Shown: positions 16,894 through 26,409, counted from the first letter of the stretch. The stretch: 64,000 nt of DNA from Falsirhodobacter sp051195255 (GCF_051195255.1 NZ_JBNJLK010000001.1:248001-312000), one strand, 5' to 3'. The notes: a model not told the origin generated them from the sequence alone. Program-made: numbers and translations.

Positions 16894-17588
16894 CACGCGG
16901 CCTCCCGCTTCTGCCACGCTTCGACCTGCGCACCGACCGCCATCGCCAGCATCGCCGCCACCAGCACCCCCAGCCCGTAAGGCACCCCCGTCAACGCAAG
17001 CGACCCGAGGATGGAGGTGAGGCAGGCCGCCACATGCGCCAGCGTCCGCAGCATCGGGGCCAGCATGGCCAGAAAGGTGATCGGCAGCGCGAAATCCAGC
17101 GCGAAGGCGGCGGGAATGGCCGCCCCCGCAACGGCCCCCACCAGCGTGAAGACATACCACAGCAACAGGGTCGGCACCGCCGTCCCGGCATAGAAGGCCA
17201 GGATGTCCGGCAAGCTGCGCGGCTCCCGCTCCGCCATGTCCACGGTCAGCGCGAAGCTTTGATCCGTCAGCGTGTAGGCGATGGCGATCCGCTGCCAAAG
17301 GCTGGCCTGCCCCACCAGCGGGGCCAGCGCCGCCGAATACATCATCAGGCGCAGGTTCACCGCCAGGGCCGTGATCAGGATGATCAGCGTGGGCGTGTTG
17401 TCCTGCGACAGTTGCAGCGCGACGAACTGCGCGGCCCCCGCCACCATCAGGACGGAAAAGCCCATCGTTTCCGCCAGGTTCAGCCCGGCTTCGGTCGCGA
17501 CGACGCCGAACAGAAGGGCGAAGGGCACGATGACGATCAGAAAGGGCGCAGAGGCCTGAAGGCCCAGCAGAAAGAAACGGCGCGGCAT
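16893..17588 (-). CDS. azlC: AzlC-family branched-chain amino acid exporter subunit
   Basis: A 231-residue inner-membrane protein of the AzlC family: a G-A-rich N-terminal helix (VPFALLFGVVATEAGL), the conserved segment AGAAQFVALQL and LRLMMYSAAL, and the TDQSFA motif near the middle. It pairs with AzlD. The ATG at 17588 has only a weak ribosome site (AAAGCG). The natural substrate cannot be read from sequence. Confidence 0.9.
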   Translation of the reverse strand: MPRRFFLLGLQASAPFLIVIVPFALLFGVVATEAGLNLAETMGFSVLMVAGAAQFVALQLSQDNTPTLIILITALAVNLRLMMYSAALAPLVGQASLWQRIAIAYTLTDQSFALTVDMAEREPRSLPDILAFYAGTAVPTLLLWYVFTLVGAVAGAAIPAAFALDFALPITFLAMLAPMLRTLAHVAACLTSILGSLALTGVPYGLGVLVAAMLAMAVGAQVEAWQKREAA

Positions 17589-17668
17589 AGGTTCACGCTT
17601 TACGCAAGGATGCCGCTGGCATAGGCGCTTGAAAGAACCATTGCAATCGGCGGCAGGGGGAGGCGCAG

Positions 17669-18268
17669 ATGAAGATCCTCGACGGACTGCCCGAACGGCA
17701 CCGGACAGCCGCGGCACAGCTTTACTGGCAGGCGTTCGGGGGAAAGCTGGGCCGCGTCCTTGGCCCCGACGACCGGGGCCGGGACTTCGTGCGCCGCGCC
17801 CTTCGCCCCGACCACGTGCTTGCAGCCGAAGAAGGGGACCGGCTTCTGGGCATCTGCGGCTTCAAGACGGCGCGCGGGGCCTTCGTGGCGGCGGATGCGG
17901 GCGTGATGCGGGCCAGCTACGGCACCTTCGGGGCCTTCTGGCGGCAACAGGCCCTGGGCCTGCTGGTGCAGGACATCGACAATGAACGTTTCCTGATCGA
18001 CGGCCTTTGCGTGGCCGACGGGGAACGGGACCGGGGCATCGGCACCGCCCTGATCGAGGCGATCTGCGCCAAGGCGCGTCATCAGGGATACGAGGCGGTC
18101 CGGCTGGACGTGGTGGACACGAACCTTGACGCGCGGCGGCTGTATGAACGGCTGGGCTTCCGGGCGGTCGGGACGCATCGGGTGCGTTCGGTGGCGGCGC
18201 TCTTCGGATTTGCCGCCACCGTCACCATGGTGCGCACGGAACCGGCGTCACCACCAGACCGGGGGTGA
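17669..18268 (+). CDS. GNAT-family N-acetyltransferase
   Basis: A 199-residue cytoplasmic acetyltransferase. The acetyl-CoA pyrophosphate-binding motif A appears as ERDRGIGTALI after the strand FLIDGLCVADG, and motif B as YERLGFRAVGTHR near the C-terminus. The acceptor is unknown. GGGGGAGGCGCAG precedes the ATG. It stands alone between the divergent azlCD pair and the convergent membrane-protein gene. Confidence 0.88.
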   Translation: MKILDGLPERHRTAAAQLYWQAFGGKLGRVLGPDDRGRDFVRRALRPDHVLAAEEGDRLLGICGFKTARGAFVAADAGVMRASYGTFGAFWRQQALGLLVQDIDNERFLIDGLCVADGERDRGIGTALIEAICAKARHQGYEAVRLDVVDTNLDARRLYERLGFRAVGTHRVRSVAALFGFAATVTMVRTEPASPPDRG

Positions 18269-18278
18269 CGAACAGCCC

Positions 18279-19142
18279 CTATTCGAACGAGCCGGCCGCC
18301 CGCGCCACCAGCATGAAGGCCCGCGCGGTGCGCGTTTCCGCCAGCGCCGCCAGCTCCCCATCCGTGGCGTATTCGCCAAAGGCGGGCAGGCTGCGGTCGA
18401 AGCTGCGCAGGAAGTGATGCGCGGCGTCCTGGAATATCTGATCCTCGCGCAGGCGCGCGGCCACGGTGCCAAGGGCGGCACGGTCGCGGATGGCGGCAAT
18501 GGCCGAGGTGGCGGGAGACCGTTCCCCAGCCGCGAAACGGCGCCACAGATCGGGGCGCGGCGGTTCGGGCACAAGATCGTCCACAAACAGCCCATCCTCG
18601 GCCAGCAGGGTCAGGACGTCCTGCGCGGAACGGATCAGCCGCGCGGCTTCGGGATCGTCCAGCACGGCCTGAAGGGCGGCGATCCCTTCGGCATCGTCGG
18701 GCGAATCAGGGAAGTTCAGGGCGCGAAGGTAATCCTCCAGCGTCAGCTCCGAGGCGACGGGCTCCTCCTCCTCATAGACAGGTTGCGGGGCTTCGGCCAT
18801 CGGCACCGCGCGCGGCGCTTCGGCCCGTGCCGTCGTCGGGCGCGTCATGCCCTTCGGCTCGGCCCGCGCGGCGGCCAGCGCACCGTGCAGGCGGTCCGCC
18901 TCGGCGCGCAGATCGCGCAGCGTCCGCAGGGTGGAGATCAGCACCACCATCAGCGCCAGCGGCCCCCCGATCAGAACAAGCGCCATGAACAGGCCCGGCC
19001 CCTGCCCTTCGGGCTGCGACACCCACCAGCCGATCACGGCGCCCAGCCACAGGACGATGCCCGCCGCGCCCGCAATCTCGATCAACGGTCCCTCGGCGCC
19101 GGGTCGTCCCGCACCAGAGCCTTGCCTGTCATTGTCTGCCAT
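18279..19142 (-). CDS. Membrane protein of unknown function with two N-terminal helices
   Basis: A 287-residue protein. Two hydrophobic segments (about 22-42 and 50-72) are followed by a short coiled coil (RTLRDLRAEADRLHGALAAARAE), an acidic linker (YEEEEPVASE) and a mostly helical C-terminal domain of about 150 residues. No known family is recognised. The start at 19142 lies 7 nt after the greA stop codon, so it is probably co-transcribed with greA. Confidence 0.75.
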   Translation of the reverse strand: MADNDRQGSGAGRPGAEGPLIEIAGAAGIVLWLGAVIGWWVSQPEGQGPGLFMALVLIGGPLALMVVLISTLRTLRDLRAEADRLHGALAAARAEPKGMTRPTTARAEAPRAVPMAEAPQPVYEEEEPVASELTLEDYLRALNFPDSPDDAEGIAALQAVLDDPEAARLIRSAQDVLTLLAEDGLFVDDLVPEPPRPDLWRRFAAGERSPATSAIAAIRDRAALGTVAARLREDQIFQDAAHHFLRSFDRSLPAFGEYATDGELAALAETRTARAFMLVARAAGSFE

Positions 19143-19149
19143 GCCGCCC

Positions 19150-19620
19150 TCAGATGTATCGGATCGAAACGACCTCGTAGCTGCGATCACCGCCGGGGGT
19201 CTTCACCTCCACCGTGTCGCCTTCGTCCTTGCCGATCAGCGCTCGCGCCAGCGGCGAGCGCATGTTCAGAAGCCCGTTCTCGATGTCGGCCTCGGCCTCG
19301 CCCACGATCTGGTAGGTCCGTTCCTCGTCCGTGTCCTCGTCCACCAGCGTCACGGTGGCGCCGAACTTGATGGCGCCCGACAGCTTGGTCGGGTCGATGA
19401 CCTCGGCCAGCGACAAGGTGCCTTCCAACTCCTTGATGCGCCCCTCGATGAAGCTCTGCTTCTCGCGGGCGGAATGGTATTCGGCGTTTTCGGACAGATC
19501 GCCCAGTTCGCGCGCGTCGGCGATGGCGCGGATCACGGAAGGACGCTCCACCGTTTTCAGCGTCTTCAGTTCTTGGTCGAGCGCGTTGAACCCCGCGCGG
19601 GTCATCGGGATCTTGTCCAT
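19150..19620 (-). CDS. greA: Transcription elongation factor GreA
   Basis: GreA enters the RNA polymerase secondary channel and stimulates cleavage of backtracked RNA. The 156 residues match the family length: an N-terminal coiled coil (1-78) with the acidic tip in DARELGDLSENAEYH and the helix KQSFIEGRIKELE, then an FKBP-like C-terminal domain (LVDEDTDEERTYQIVGE, NMRSPLARALIGK, GD.VEV). Its leader, read on the minus strand, contains a CACGG/CCGTG stem about 20 nt before the start. Confidence 0.96.
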   Translation of the reverse strand: MDKIPMTRAGFNALDQELKTLKTVERPSVIRAIADARELGDLSENAEYHSAREKQSFIEGRIKELEGTLSLAEVIDPTKLSGAIKFGATVTLVDEDTDEERTYQIVGEAEADIENGLLNMRSPLARALIGKDEGDTVEVKTPGGDRSYEVVSIRYI

Positions 19621-19790
19621 GGGCCTTTACCGTAAAAGCAAAGCCACGGTCCGCGAGGGAGCCGTGACCTTGGGTTCTTCGCTGGCAGACTGCACAGAGC
19701 AGGGCGCGAATTGCAAGCACCCTGCCCGGACATGCGCGAAACATGTCCCATCGCCCCGCATTTTCACGGGCAACGGGGGGGATTGTCACG

Positions 19791-19819
19791 TTGACCGTGC
19801 GTCTCGCCTGCGCCACATA
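19791..19819 (+). promoter_or_regulatory. Candidate promoter for the ETF-ubiquinone oxidoreductase gene
   Basis: TTGACC (19791-19796), 17-bp spacer, CACATA (19814-19819). Transcription would start near 19826, about 35 nt before the ATG. The -35 is good and the -10 is fair. Confidence 0.4.
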
Positions 19820-19859
19820 CAGCACTCAGCCCGGGGACGCCCCCAAGCCGGAGGACGGA

Positions 19860-21506
19860 ATGACCGACGAGATCACGCGCGAATCGATGGAATACGATGT
19901 CGTCATCGTGGGCGGCGGTCCGGCCGGATTGTCCGCGGCGATCCGCCTGAAGCAGATGAACCCGGACCTTTCGGTCGTCCTGCTGGAAAAGGGATCGGAG
20001 ATCGGTGCCCACATCCTGTCGGGCGCGGTTCTGGACCCGGTGGGCTTGGACGCGCTGATCCCGGACTGGAAGGCCAAGGGCGCCCCTGTCACCGTCGGCG
20101 TGACCGAGGACGATTTCTTCTACCTGACCGAAACCGGGCAGACGCGCCTTCCCAACGGCCCGATGCCGAAGCTGATGAACAATCACGGCAACTACATCGT
20201 GTCGATGGGCAACGTCTGCCGCTGGCTGGCCGAACAGGCCGAGGGGCTGGGGGTGGAAATCTTCCCCGGCATGGCGTGCTCGGCCCTTGTCCATGAAGGC
20301 GACCGCCTGAAGGGCGTCGTGGCGGGCGAGTTCGGCCGCAACGCCGACGGCACCCCCGGCCCCGGTTATGAACCCGGAATGGAATTGCACGGCAAATACG
20401 TGATGCTGGCCGAAGGCGTGCGCGGATCGCTGTCCCAGCAGGCCATCGCGCGTCACGGGCTGGAGGTGGGCGAGCCGCAGAAATACGGCCTCGGCATGAA
20501 GGAGATCTGGGAGATCGACCCCGCCAAGCACCGGATCGGCACGGTCACGCACACGCTGGGCTGGCCCCTGGGCAACAATGCCGGCGGCGGCTCCTTCATC
20601 TATCACGCCGAGAACAACCAGATCCTGATCGGCTTCGTGGTCCATCTGGGGTACGAGAACCCGTATCTTTATCCCCATGCCGAGTTCCAGCGCTTCAAGC
20701 ACCACCCGATGGTGGCCGAGCTGTTGAAGGGCGGAAAGCGCGTGTCCTATGGCGCGCGGGCGATCACCGAAGGCGGCTGGCAGTCGCTGCCAAAGCTGGT
20801 GGCGCCGGGCGTGGCGCTTCTGGGGTGCAGCGCGGGCATGGTGAACCTGCCGCGCATCAAGGGCAACCACAACGCGATGCTGTCAGGGATCGCGGCGGCC
20901 GAGGCGGCGGCGGCGGCCATCGCCGCGGGCCGGGAAGGCGACACGCTGGACGATTACGACACGGCGGTGCGGGACGGGGCGATCGGCAAGGACCTCAAGA
21001 CGGTCCGCAACGTCAAGCCGTTGTGGTCGCGCTACGGCCTCAAGGGCTCGCTGGTGCTGGGCGGCATCGACATGTGGACGAACGAGAAGCTGGGCTTCTC
21101 GGTCTTTGGTACGCTGGGCCACGGCAAGACGGACGCGGCGGCCACGGGCAAGGCCGCGGATTTCCGGCCGATCGATTACCCCAAGCCCGACGGCGTCCTG
21201 TCCTTCGACCGGCTGACCAACGTGGCCTTTTCCTTCACCAATCACGAGGAAAGCCAGCCCTGTCACCTGAAGCTGAAGGATCCGGCGGTTCCCATCGCCT
21301 ACACCCTGCCGACCTTTGCCGAACCCTCGCAGCGCTACTGCCCCGCCGGCGTCTACGAGGTGGTGGAGGACGCCGCCGGCCCCCGCTTTGTCATCAACTT
21401 CCAGAACTGCGTCCACTGCAAGACCTGCGACATCAAGGACCCGCCCCAGAACATCACATGGACCACGCCCCAGGGCGGCGACGGACCAAACTACCCGAAC
21501 ATGTGA
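19860..21506 (+). CDS. Electron transfer flavoprotein-ubiquinone oxidoreductase
   Basis: Inner-membrane-associated enzyme passing electrons from ETF (reduced by acyl-CoA and other dehydrogenases) to ubiquinone. The 548 residues carry the FAD dinucleotide motif VGGGPAG (17-23), the ubiquinone-binding GWPLGNNAGGGSFIYH region, and C-terminal 4Fe-4S ligands Cys494 and Cys517/520/523 (CVHCKTCD). Length and cluster ligands match ETF-QO. GGAGGA precedes the ATG at 19860; an upstream in-frame ATG would add a 39-residue tail with no support. ETF subunit genes are not in this window. Confidence 0.95.
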   Translation: MTDEITRESMEYDVVIVGGGPAGLSAAIRLKQMNPDLSVVLLEKGSEIGAHILSGAVLDPVGLDALIPDWKAKGAPVTVGVTEDDFFYLTETGQTRLPNGPMPKLMNNHGNYIVSMGNVCRWLAEQAEGLGVEIFPGMACSALVHEGDRLKGVVAGEFGRNADGTPGPGYEPGMELHGKYVMLAEGVRGSLSQQAIARHGLEVGEPQKYGLGMKEIWEIDPAKHRIGTVTHTLGWPLGNNAGGGSFIYHAENNQILIGFVVHLGYENPYLYPHAEFQRFKHHPMVAELLKGGKRVSYGARAITEGGWQSLPKLVAPGVALLGCSAGMVNLPRIKGNHNAMLSGIAAAEAAAAAIAAGREGDTLDDYDTAVRDGAIGKDLKTVRNVKPLWSRYGLKGSLVLGGIDMWTNEKLGFSVFGTLGHGKTDAAATGKAADFRPIDYPKPDGVLSFDRLTNVAFSFTNHEESQPCHLKLKDPAVPIAYTLPTFAEPSQRYCPAGVYEVVEDAAGPRFVINFQNCVHCKTCDIKDPPQNITWTTPQGGDGPNYPNM

Positions 21507-21591
21507 GGGTATGGGTCACAGACAAACCCTTGAAGGGTTTGCGATCCGGCGCGATGCACCCTATCGTCGCGTGGTTGCAGCCGGAGGCCCC

Positions 21592-23298
21592 ATGCCCGAC
21601 ACGTCCCGTTCCCGTTTCGCCGCGCTGGCTTTGGCGCTGTGCCTTCCCGCCGGCGCCATGGCGCAGGACGCAGGTGCGTATCTGGCCGCCCGCGTGGCCG
21701 CCGAAGGGGGGGACCATTCCTCGGCCGCCGCCTGGTACAGCCGGGCGACCGCCGCCGACGCCTCCAACCCGGCGCTGCTGGAAGGCACGCTGATCGCCCA
21801 TATCGCGGCGGGCCAGTTCGATCAGGCCTCGGCCGTGGCGCAGACCATGGGATCGCTGAACCTCAACAGCCCGACCATGTACGTGGCGCTGGTCGACAAG
21901 CTGGCCAAGGCGGGCGACTGGGACGGCATCCTCGCGCTGAACACCGATCTGGAAGCCGTGGGCGCGGTGATGCAGCAGCTGATCGACGGATGGGCCGAAC
22001 TGGGGCGCGGCCAGGCCGACGCCGCGATGACAGCCTTCGACAAGGTGGCGCAGTCGCAAGGCCTTCAGGCCTTCGGCCTGTATCACAAGGCGCTGGCCCT
22101 CGCGATGGTGGGCGATCTGGAAGGGGCAGAGGCGATTCTGGCCGATCCCGACCATCCCGTCGCCGTCACCCGTCGCGGCACGCTGGCCCGCGTGCAGCTT
22201 TTGTCGCAGCTGGACCGCAAGGACGAGGCGCGGGAGCTGCTGGCCCTGACCTTCGCCGAATCCGATCCGGCGCGCCGGATGCTGACTGCCGCCCTTGATG
22301 CCGGGGAAACGCTGCCCTGGGACATCGTGCGCAACCCGCAGGACGGCATGGCCGAGGTGTTCTACACCCTCGCCTCGGCCCTGTCGGAGGAAGCGGGCGA
22401 CACCTTCACCCTGGTCTATGCGCGCATGGCCACGGACCTGCGTCCCGACCACGCCGAAGCGCAGATCCTGGTCGGGGACCTTCTGGGCGGACAGGGCCAG
22501 ACGGCCATGGCCATCGCGGCCTATGGCGCCGTTCCCGACACCGATCCGCTGCGCGAGGCGGCCAACATCTCCAAGGCGGACGCGCTGTTCTCGAACGATC
22601 AGGACGCCGAGGCCGTGGACACGCTGAAGGCGCTGGCCGCCGAACGCCCCGACGCCCTGGGCGTGCAGGTGGCGCTGGCCGACGCCCTGCGCCAGACCGA
22701 GGATTTCACCGCCGCCCTGCCGCAATACGACAAGGCGTTGCAGATGATCGGCTCCCCTTCCAAGCAATACTGGCCCGTCCTGTTCAGCCGCGGCATCACC
22801 AATGACCGCCTGGGCCGGAAAGAGGAAGCCGAGGCCGACATGCGCGCCGCGCTGGAACTGGTGCCCGACCAGCCGGACGTGTTGAACTACCTTGGCTATT
22901 CGCTGGTGGAACAGCACCGCAAGCTGGACGAGGCGCTGGACATGATCGAGCGCGCCGTCGCCGCCATGCCCGAGTCCGGCGCCATTCAAGACAGCCTCGC
23001 CTGGGCCTTCTTCAAGCTGGGTCGCTTCGACGAGGCCGTGGGTCCGATGGAGACGGCGGTTCTTCTGGAACCCGCCGACCCCATCCTGACGGACCATCTG
23101 GGCGACATCTACTGGGCCGTCGGTCGCCAGGACGAGGCGCGGTTCCAGTGGCGCCGCGCGCTGGTTTTCAACCCTGAACCCGCCGAGGTGGAGCGCATCA
23201 ACCGCAAGCTGGAAAAGGGCCTGACGCAGGTTCTGACCGACGAAGGCCAGGCTGATTTCGCCGCCACGCTGACCAAGGCCAGCCATGACAACCATTGA
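21592..23298 (+). CDS. Exported tetratricopeptide-repeat protein
   Basis: A 568-residue protein with a signal peptide (cleavage near AMA, residue 22) followed by a chain of helical hairpins. At least six TPR-like units are visible in the last 200 residues, for example YWPVLFSRGITNDRLGRKEE and DVLNYLGYSLVEQHRKLDEA. No enzymatic domain. TPR proteins scaffold complexes; the partner is unknown. The last 14 bp overlap the ispE start, so the two are probably translationally coupled. Confidence 0.88.
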   Translation: MPDTSRSRFAALALALCLPAGAMAQDAGAYLAARVAAEGGDHSSAAAWYSRATAADASNPALLEGTLIAHIAAGQFDQASAVAQTMGSLNLNSPTMYVALVDKLAKAGDWDGILALNTDLEAVGAVMQQLIDGWAELGRGQADAAMTAFDKVAQSQGLQAFGLYHKALALAMVGDLEGAEAILADPDHPVAVTRRGTLARVQLLSQLDRKDEARELLALTFAESDPARRMLTAALDAGETLPWDIVRNPQDGMAEVFYTLASALSEEAGDTFTLVYARMATDLRPDHAEAQILVGDLLGGQGQTAMAIAAYGAVPDTDPLREAANISKADALFSNDQDAEAVDTLKALAAERPDALGVQVALADALRQTEDFTAALPQYDKALQMIGSPSKQYWPVLFSRGITNDRLGRKEEAEADMRAALELVPDQPDVLNYLGYSLVEQHRKLDEALDMIERAVAAMPESGAIQDSLAWAFFKLGRFDEAVGPMETAVLLEPADPILTDHLGDIYWAVGRQDEARFQWRRALVFNPEPAEVERINRKLEKGLTQVLTDEGQADFAATLTKASHDNH

Positions 23299-24100
23299 GG
23301 CGCTGGCCCGCGCCAAGGTGAACCTTGCCCTGCACGTGACGGGGCGGCGGGACGACGGGTATCACCTGCTGAACAGCCTGGTCGTCTTTGCCGGCGTGGG
23401 CGACCGTCTGGTCGGCCACACCGCCGACACCCTGACGCTGGAGGTGACCGGACCCGAGGCCGCCAGCCTTCAGGGCGAGGATGACAATCTGGTTCTGCGC
23501 GCGGCGCGCCTGATGGGCACGGCGCGGCTGCGGCTGGACAAGGTGCTGCCTGTGGCGTCAGGCATCGGCGGCGGATCGGCGGATGCGGCGGCCACGCTGA
23601 AGATCATGTCGGGCCTGACGGGCCGCCCCCTGCCCCCGCCCGAACAGGTGCTGGCTTTGGGCGCGGACGTGCCGGTCTGCCTCAACGGCTCTCCGGCGCG
23701 GATGGCGGGGATCGGCGAACGGCTGGACCCGGTGCTGATGCCGAAGGCGTGGCTGGTGCTGGCCAATCCGCGCGTGCCCGTGCCCACCGGCCCGGTGTTC
23801 AAGGGGCTGGCCGGGTTCGGTGCCCCGCTGCCGGACATTCCGGCCTTTGCCACGGTGATGGAACTGGCCCGCTGGCTGCGCGCCACCCGCAACGATCTGG
23901 AGGCGCCCGCCATCGCCATTGCCCCCGTCATCGCCACGGTGCGCGACGCGCTGGCAGACCTGCCGGGCTGTCTCTTCGCGCGGATGTCGGGATCGGGGGC
24001 GACCTGCTTTGGCCTGTTTGCGACCGAGACCGAGGCGCGGGCCGGCGTCGCCGCCTTGCCCCAAGACTGGTGGCGCGCCGCAGCCCCGTTGGAAACCTAG
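23285..24100 (+). CDS. ispE: 4-diphosphocytidyl-2-C-methyl-D-erythritol kinase
   Basis: ATP-dependent kinase of the MEP pathway to isopentenyl diphosphate. The 271-residue GHMP-family protein has the substrate motif ARAKVNLALHV with Lys11, DDGYH, the ATP-binding VASGIGGGSADAAA at 90-103 and the C-terminal MSGSGATCFGLF. It faces the polyprenyl diphosphate synthase gene with a 4-bp convergent overlap, so two steps of isoprenoid synthesis are neighbours. Confidence 0.95.
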   Translation: MTTIEALARAKVNLALHVTGRRDDGYHLLNSLVVFAGVGDRLVGHTADTLTLEVTGPEAASLQGEDDNLVLRAARLMGTARLRLDKVLPVASGIGGGSADAAATLKIMSGLTGRPLPPPEQVLALGADVPVCLNGSPARMAGIGERLDPVLMPKAWLVLANPRVPVPTGPVFKGLAGFGAPLPDIPAFATVMELARWLRATRNDLEAPAIAIAPVIATVRDALADLPGCLFARMSGSGATCFGLFATETEARAGVAALPQDWWRAAAPLET

Positions 24101-25092
24101 CGGATCCGCGCCACGACGTAATCGGCCAGATCCACCAGCATCTCGCGCAGCGTGTGCGTGGGCAGCGGATCCAGCGCGGCCTTGGCCCGGTCCGCCCAGG
24201 CCAGCGCGTCCGCGCGGGCCGCGTCCAGCGCGCCATGGCGTTTCAGGATCGCCTGCGCGTGGTCCAGATCGCCGTCGCGCTGATCCCCTTCGGCGATCGT
24301 GCGTTGCCAGAAGGCCCGCTCCTCGGCATCGGCAAGGGCCACGGCCTTGATCACGGGCAGGGTCAGCTTGCGTTCGCGGAAATCGTCGCCGGTGTTCTTG
24401 CCGATGGTTTCGGCCACCCCGCCGTAATCCAGAAGATCGTCCACGATCTGGAACGCGATGCCCAGCGCGTCGCCGTAATCGCGCAGGCCCCGGACCTGGT
24501 CCGGTGCGGCGTCGGCGATCATGCCGCCCACCTCGGCCGCGGCCGCGAACAGGGCCGCCGTCTTGCCGCGCACCACCTGAAGATAGATCGCTTCCGTGGT
24601 CGCCAGATCCTGCGCGGCGGTCAGTTGCAGCACCTCGCCCTCGGCAATGGTGGCAGAGGCGTTGCACAGCACGTCCAGCACGTCCATCCGCCCCGGTTCG
24701 ACCATGGTCTGGAACGACCGCGCGAACAGATAGTCGCCCACAAGGACCGAGGACTTGTTGTCCCACAACAGGTTCGCCGTCGGACGCCCGCGCCGCTGGG
24801 CGCTTTCGTCCACCACGTCGTCATGCAGCAGCGTCGCCGTGTGGATGAATTCGACCGTGGCCGCCAGATGGATGTGGAAGGGACCGTCATACCCGCACAT
24901 CCGCGCGGCGGCCAGAACCAGCATCGGGCGCAGGCGCTTGCCGCCCGCCTCCACCAGATGGGCCGTCACCTCGGGGATGCGCGGCGCGTGTTCCGAGGCC
25001 ATCCGTTCCCGGATCAGGACGTTGACCCGATCCATGTCCGATCCCAGCCAGTCGCCCAGCCGGTCATGCGGTTTTTGCGAAACGTCGTCCAC
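24097..25092 (-). CDS. ispB: Long-chain polyprenyl diphosphate synthase (ubiquinone side chain)
   Basis: Adds isopentenyl units to make the octa- to decaprenyl tail of ubiquinone. The 331-residue trans-prenyltransferase has both aspartate-rich motifs: DDVVDE at 91-96 and DDLLD at 218-222, plus GGKRLRP (50-56). The frame is open far upstream, but the product length, and GGGGA at about 6 nt, point to the GTG at 25092. Ubiquinone-10 is usual in this group of bacteria, but chain length cannot be read here. Divergent from a DUF2007 gene, 51 bp apart. Confidence 0.92.
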   Translation of the reverse strand: MDDVSQKPHDRLGDWLGSDMDRVNVLIRERMASEHAPRIPEVTAHLVEAGGKRLRPMLVLAAARMCGYDGPFHIHLAATVEFIHTATLLHDDVVDESAQRRGRPTANLLWDNKSSVLVGDYLFARSFQTMVEPGRMDVLDVLCNASATIAEGEVLQLTAAQDLATTEAIYLQVVRGKTAALFAAAAEVGGMIADAAPDQVRGLRDYGDALGIAFQIVDDLLDYGGVAETIGKNTGDDFRERKLTLPVIKAVALADAEERAFWQRTIAEGDQRDGDLDHAQAILKRHGALDAARADALAWADRAKAALDPLPTHTLREMLVDLADYVVARIR

Positions 25093-25143
25093 GTTCAGTC
25101 CCCGATCCTCGACAAACCTGCGCCTGCCGCATATCCTGTTAAG

Positions 25144-25359
25144 ATGAAAGAGCTTCTGCGCACCACCGACCCCACAGTGATCGCCTTCGCACAGGCGCTG
25201 CTTCAGGGCGAGGGTATAGACGTCTTTGTCATGGACGTCCACATGAGCATCCTGGACGGCGGCATCGGCGCGCTTCCCCGCCGGATGATGGTGCACGAGG
25301 ACGACCACGCGGCCGCCGCCCGCGCCCTGATCGACAACGGCGTCCTGCCGGGCCACTGA
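25144..25359 (+). CDS. DUF2007-family small protein
   Basis: A 71-residue soluble protein beginning MKELLRTTDPTVIAFAQALL with a ferredoxin-like alpha-beta pattern and the motif DGGIGALPRRMMV, as in DUF2007 (putative signal-transducing) proteins. Its stop overlaps the methyltransferase start (TGATG). Confidence 0.85.
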   Translation: MKELLRTTDPTVIAFAQALLQGEGIDVFVMDVHMSILDGGIGALPRRMMVHEDDHAAAARALIDNGVLPGH

Positions 25360-26114
25360 TGTTCGCCGCTGTGACCGAGGACCGGTTCCTGGACGGCCGC
25401 CTGCGCATCCTGCAGCCGCGGGACGGCTACCGCGCCGCCACCGATCCGGTGTTTCTGGCCGCCTCTGTGCCCGCGCGCGCAGGGCAGCGCGTTCTTGAAC
25501 TGGGTTGCGGCGTGGGCGTGGCCGCGCTGTGCCTTGCGCACCGCACGGGCGCGCATCTGACGGGGGTGGAGGTTCAGGCCGATTACGCCGACCTCGCGCG
25601 ACGCAACGCCGACGCAAACGCCCTGCCGCTGGAGGTGATCGAGGGCGATCTGGACCGCCTTGCCCTTACGGACAGCTTCGATCACGTCATGGCCAACCCG
25701 CCCTATTACTCCGGCGGCACCCCCTCGCGCGATGCCGGCCGCGACATCGCCCTGCGGGAAGATCTGCCGCTGGCCCGCTGGATGGAGGTGATGGCCCGGC
25801 GCCTGCGCCCCGGCGGGACGATGACGCTGATTTTCGGGGCGGACCGGTTGCCGGATGCGCTGTGTGCGATGCCATCCTCGGTCGGGTCGGTGGTGGTTTT
25901 GCCGCTGGCCGCGCGGGAAGGACGGGCGCCGAAACGGCTGATCCTTCAGGCAAGGAAGGGCGGACGGGCCGCGTTCGTGCTGGCCGCGTCCGCGATCCTG
26001 CACGCGGCGGCGGAACATAAGCACGATGGCGAAGATGTCACCCCCCTCGCCCGCCTCATCCTGCGCGAGGGTGGCGGCTTTCCGCAGCCCTTGGCGGCCG
26101 CTTCGCGCGGGTGA
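25359..26114 (+). CDS. TrmN6-like N6-adenine methyltransferase
   Basis: A 251-residue class I SAM-dependent methyltransferase with ELGCGVG at 47-53 and the adenine-amino methylation motif NPPYY at 113-117. The N-terminal segment LQPRDGYRAATDPVFLAA is typical of the YfiC/TrmN6 group, which methylates A37 of tRNA-Val in E. coli. The target here is inferred. Translationally coupled to the upstream DUF2007 gene. Confidence 0.85.
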   Translation: MFAAVTEDRFLDGRLRILQPRDGYRAATDPVFLAASVPARAGQRVLELGCGVGVAALCLAHRTGAHLTGVEVQADYADLARRNADANALPLEVIEGDLDRLALTDSFDHVMANPPYYSGGTPSRDAGRDIALREDLPLARWMEVMARRLRPGGTMTLIFGADRLPDALCAMPSSVGSVVVLPLAAREGRAPKRLILQARKGGRAAFVLAASAILHAAAEHKHDGEDVTPLARLILREGGGFPQPLAAASRG

Positions 26115-26197
26115 CCGCACATGGGCGAAAAGAACGCGTGACACGACTCAAAGAGCGTGTTGCAATTCTTTTACACGCAATCACACAGGAGACCGTC

Positions 26198-26365
26198 ATG
26201 TCTGTTGCCTCGCATCTGCAAGAACTGCGCCGCAAACACGATTCTCTCTCGAACTCGGTGGTCTGGGAACAGCGCCAACCCGCCGCCGACGCCATCAAGG
26301 TTGCCGAGATGAAGAAGCAGAAGCTTCGTCTCAAGGAAGAAATCACCAAACTGGCGCGCATCTGA
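26198..26365 (+). CDS. DUF465/YdcH-family small helical protein
   Basis: A 55-residue, highly charged helical protein (LQELRRKHDSLSNSV then KVAEMKKQKLRLKEEITKLA) with the two-helix hairpin pattern of the DUF465 (YdcH) family. Function unknown. AGGAG precedes the ATG by 6 nt. A long GC hairpin follows the stop codon. Confidence 0.85.
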   Translation: MSVASHLQELRRKHDSLSNSVVWEQRQPAADAIKVAEMKKQKLRLKEEITKLARI

Positions 26366-26372
26366 AGCGTGC

Positions 26373-26403
26373 CGGCGCTGGCGGCCTCCCCCCGCCAGCG
26401 CCG
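26373..26403. terminator. 12-bp GC hairpin between convergent genes
   Basis: CGGCGCTGGCGG (26373-26384) pairs perfectly with CCGCCAGCGCCG (26392-26403). No T tract follows on either strand. Its place between two convergent gene ends suggests a shared terminator. Confidence 0.55.
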
Positions 26404-26409
26404 CAGGTC

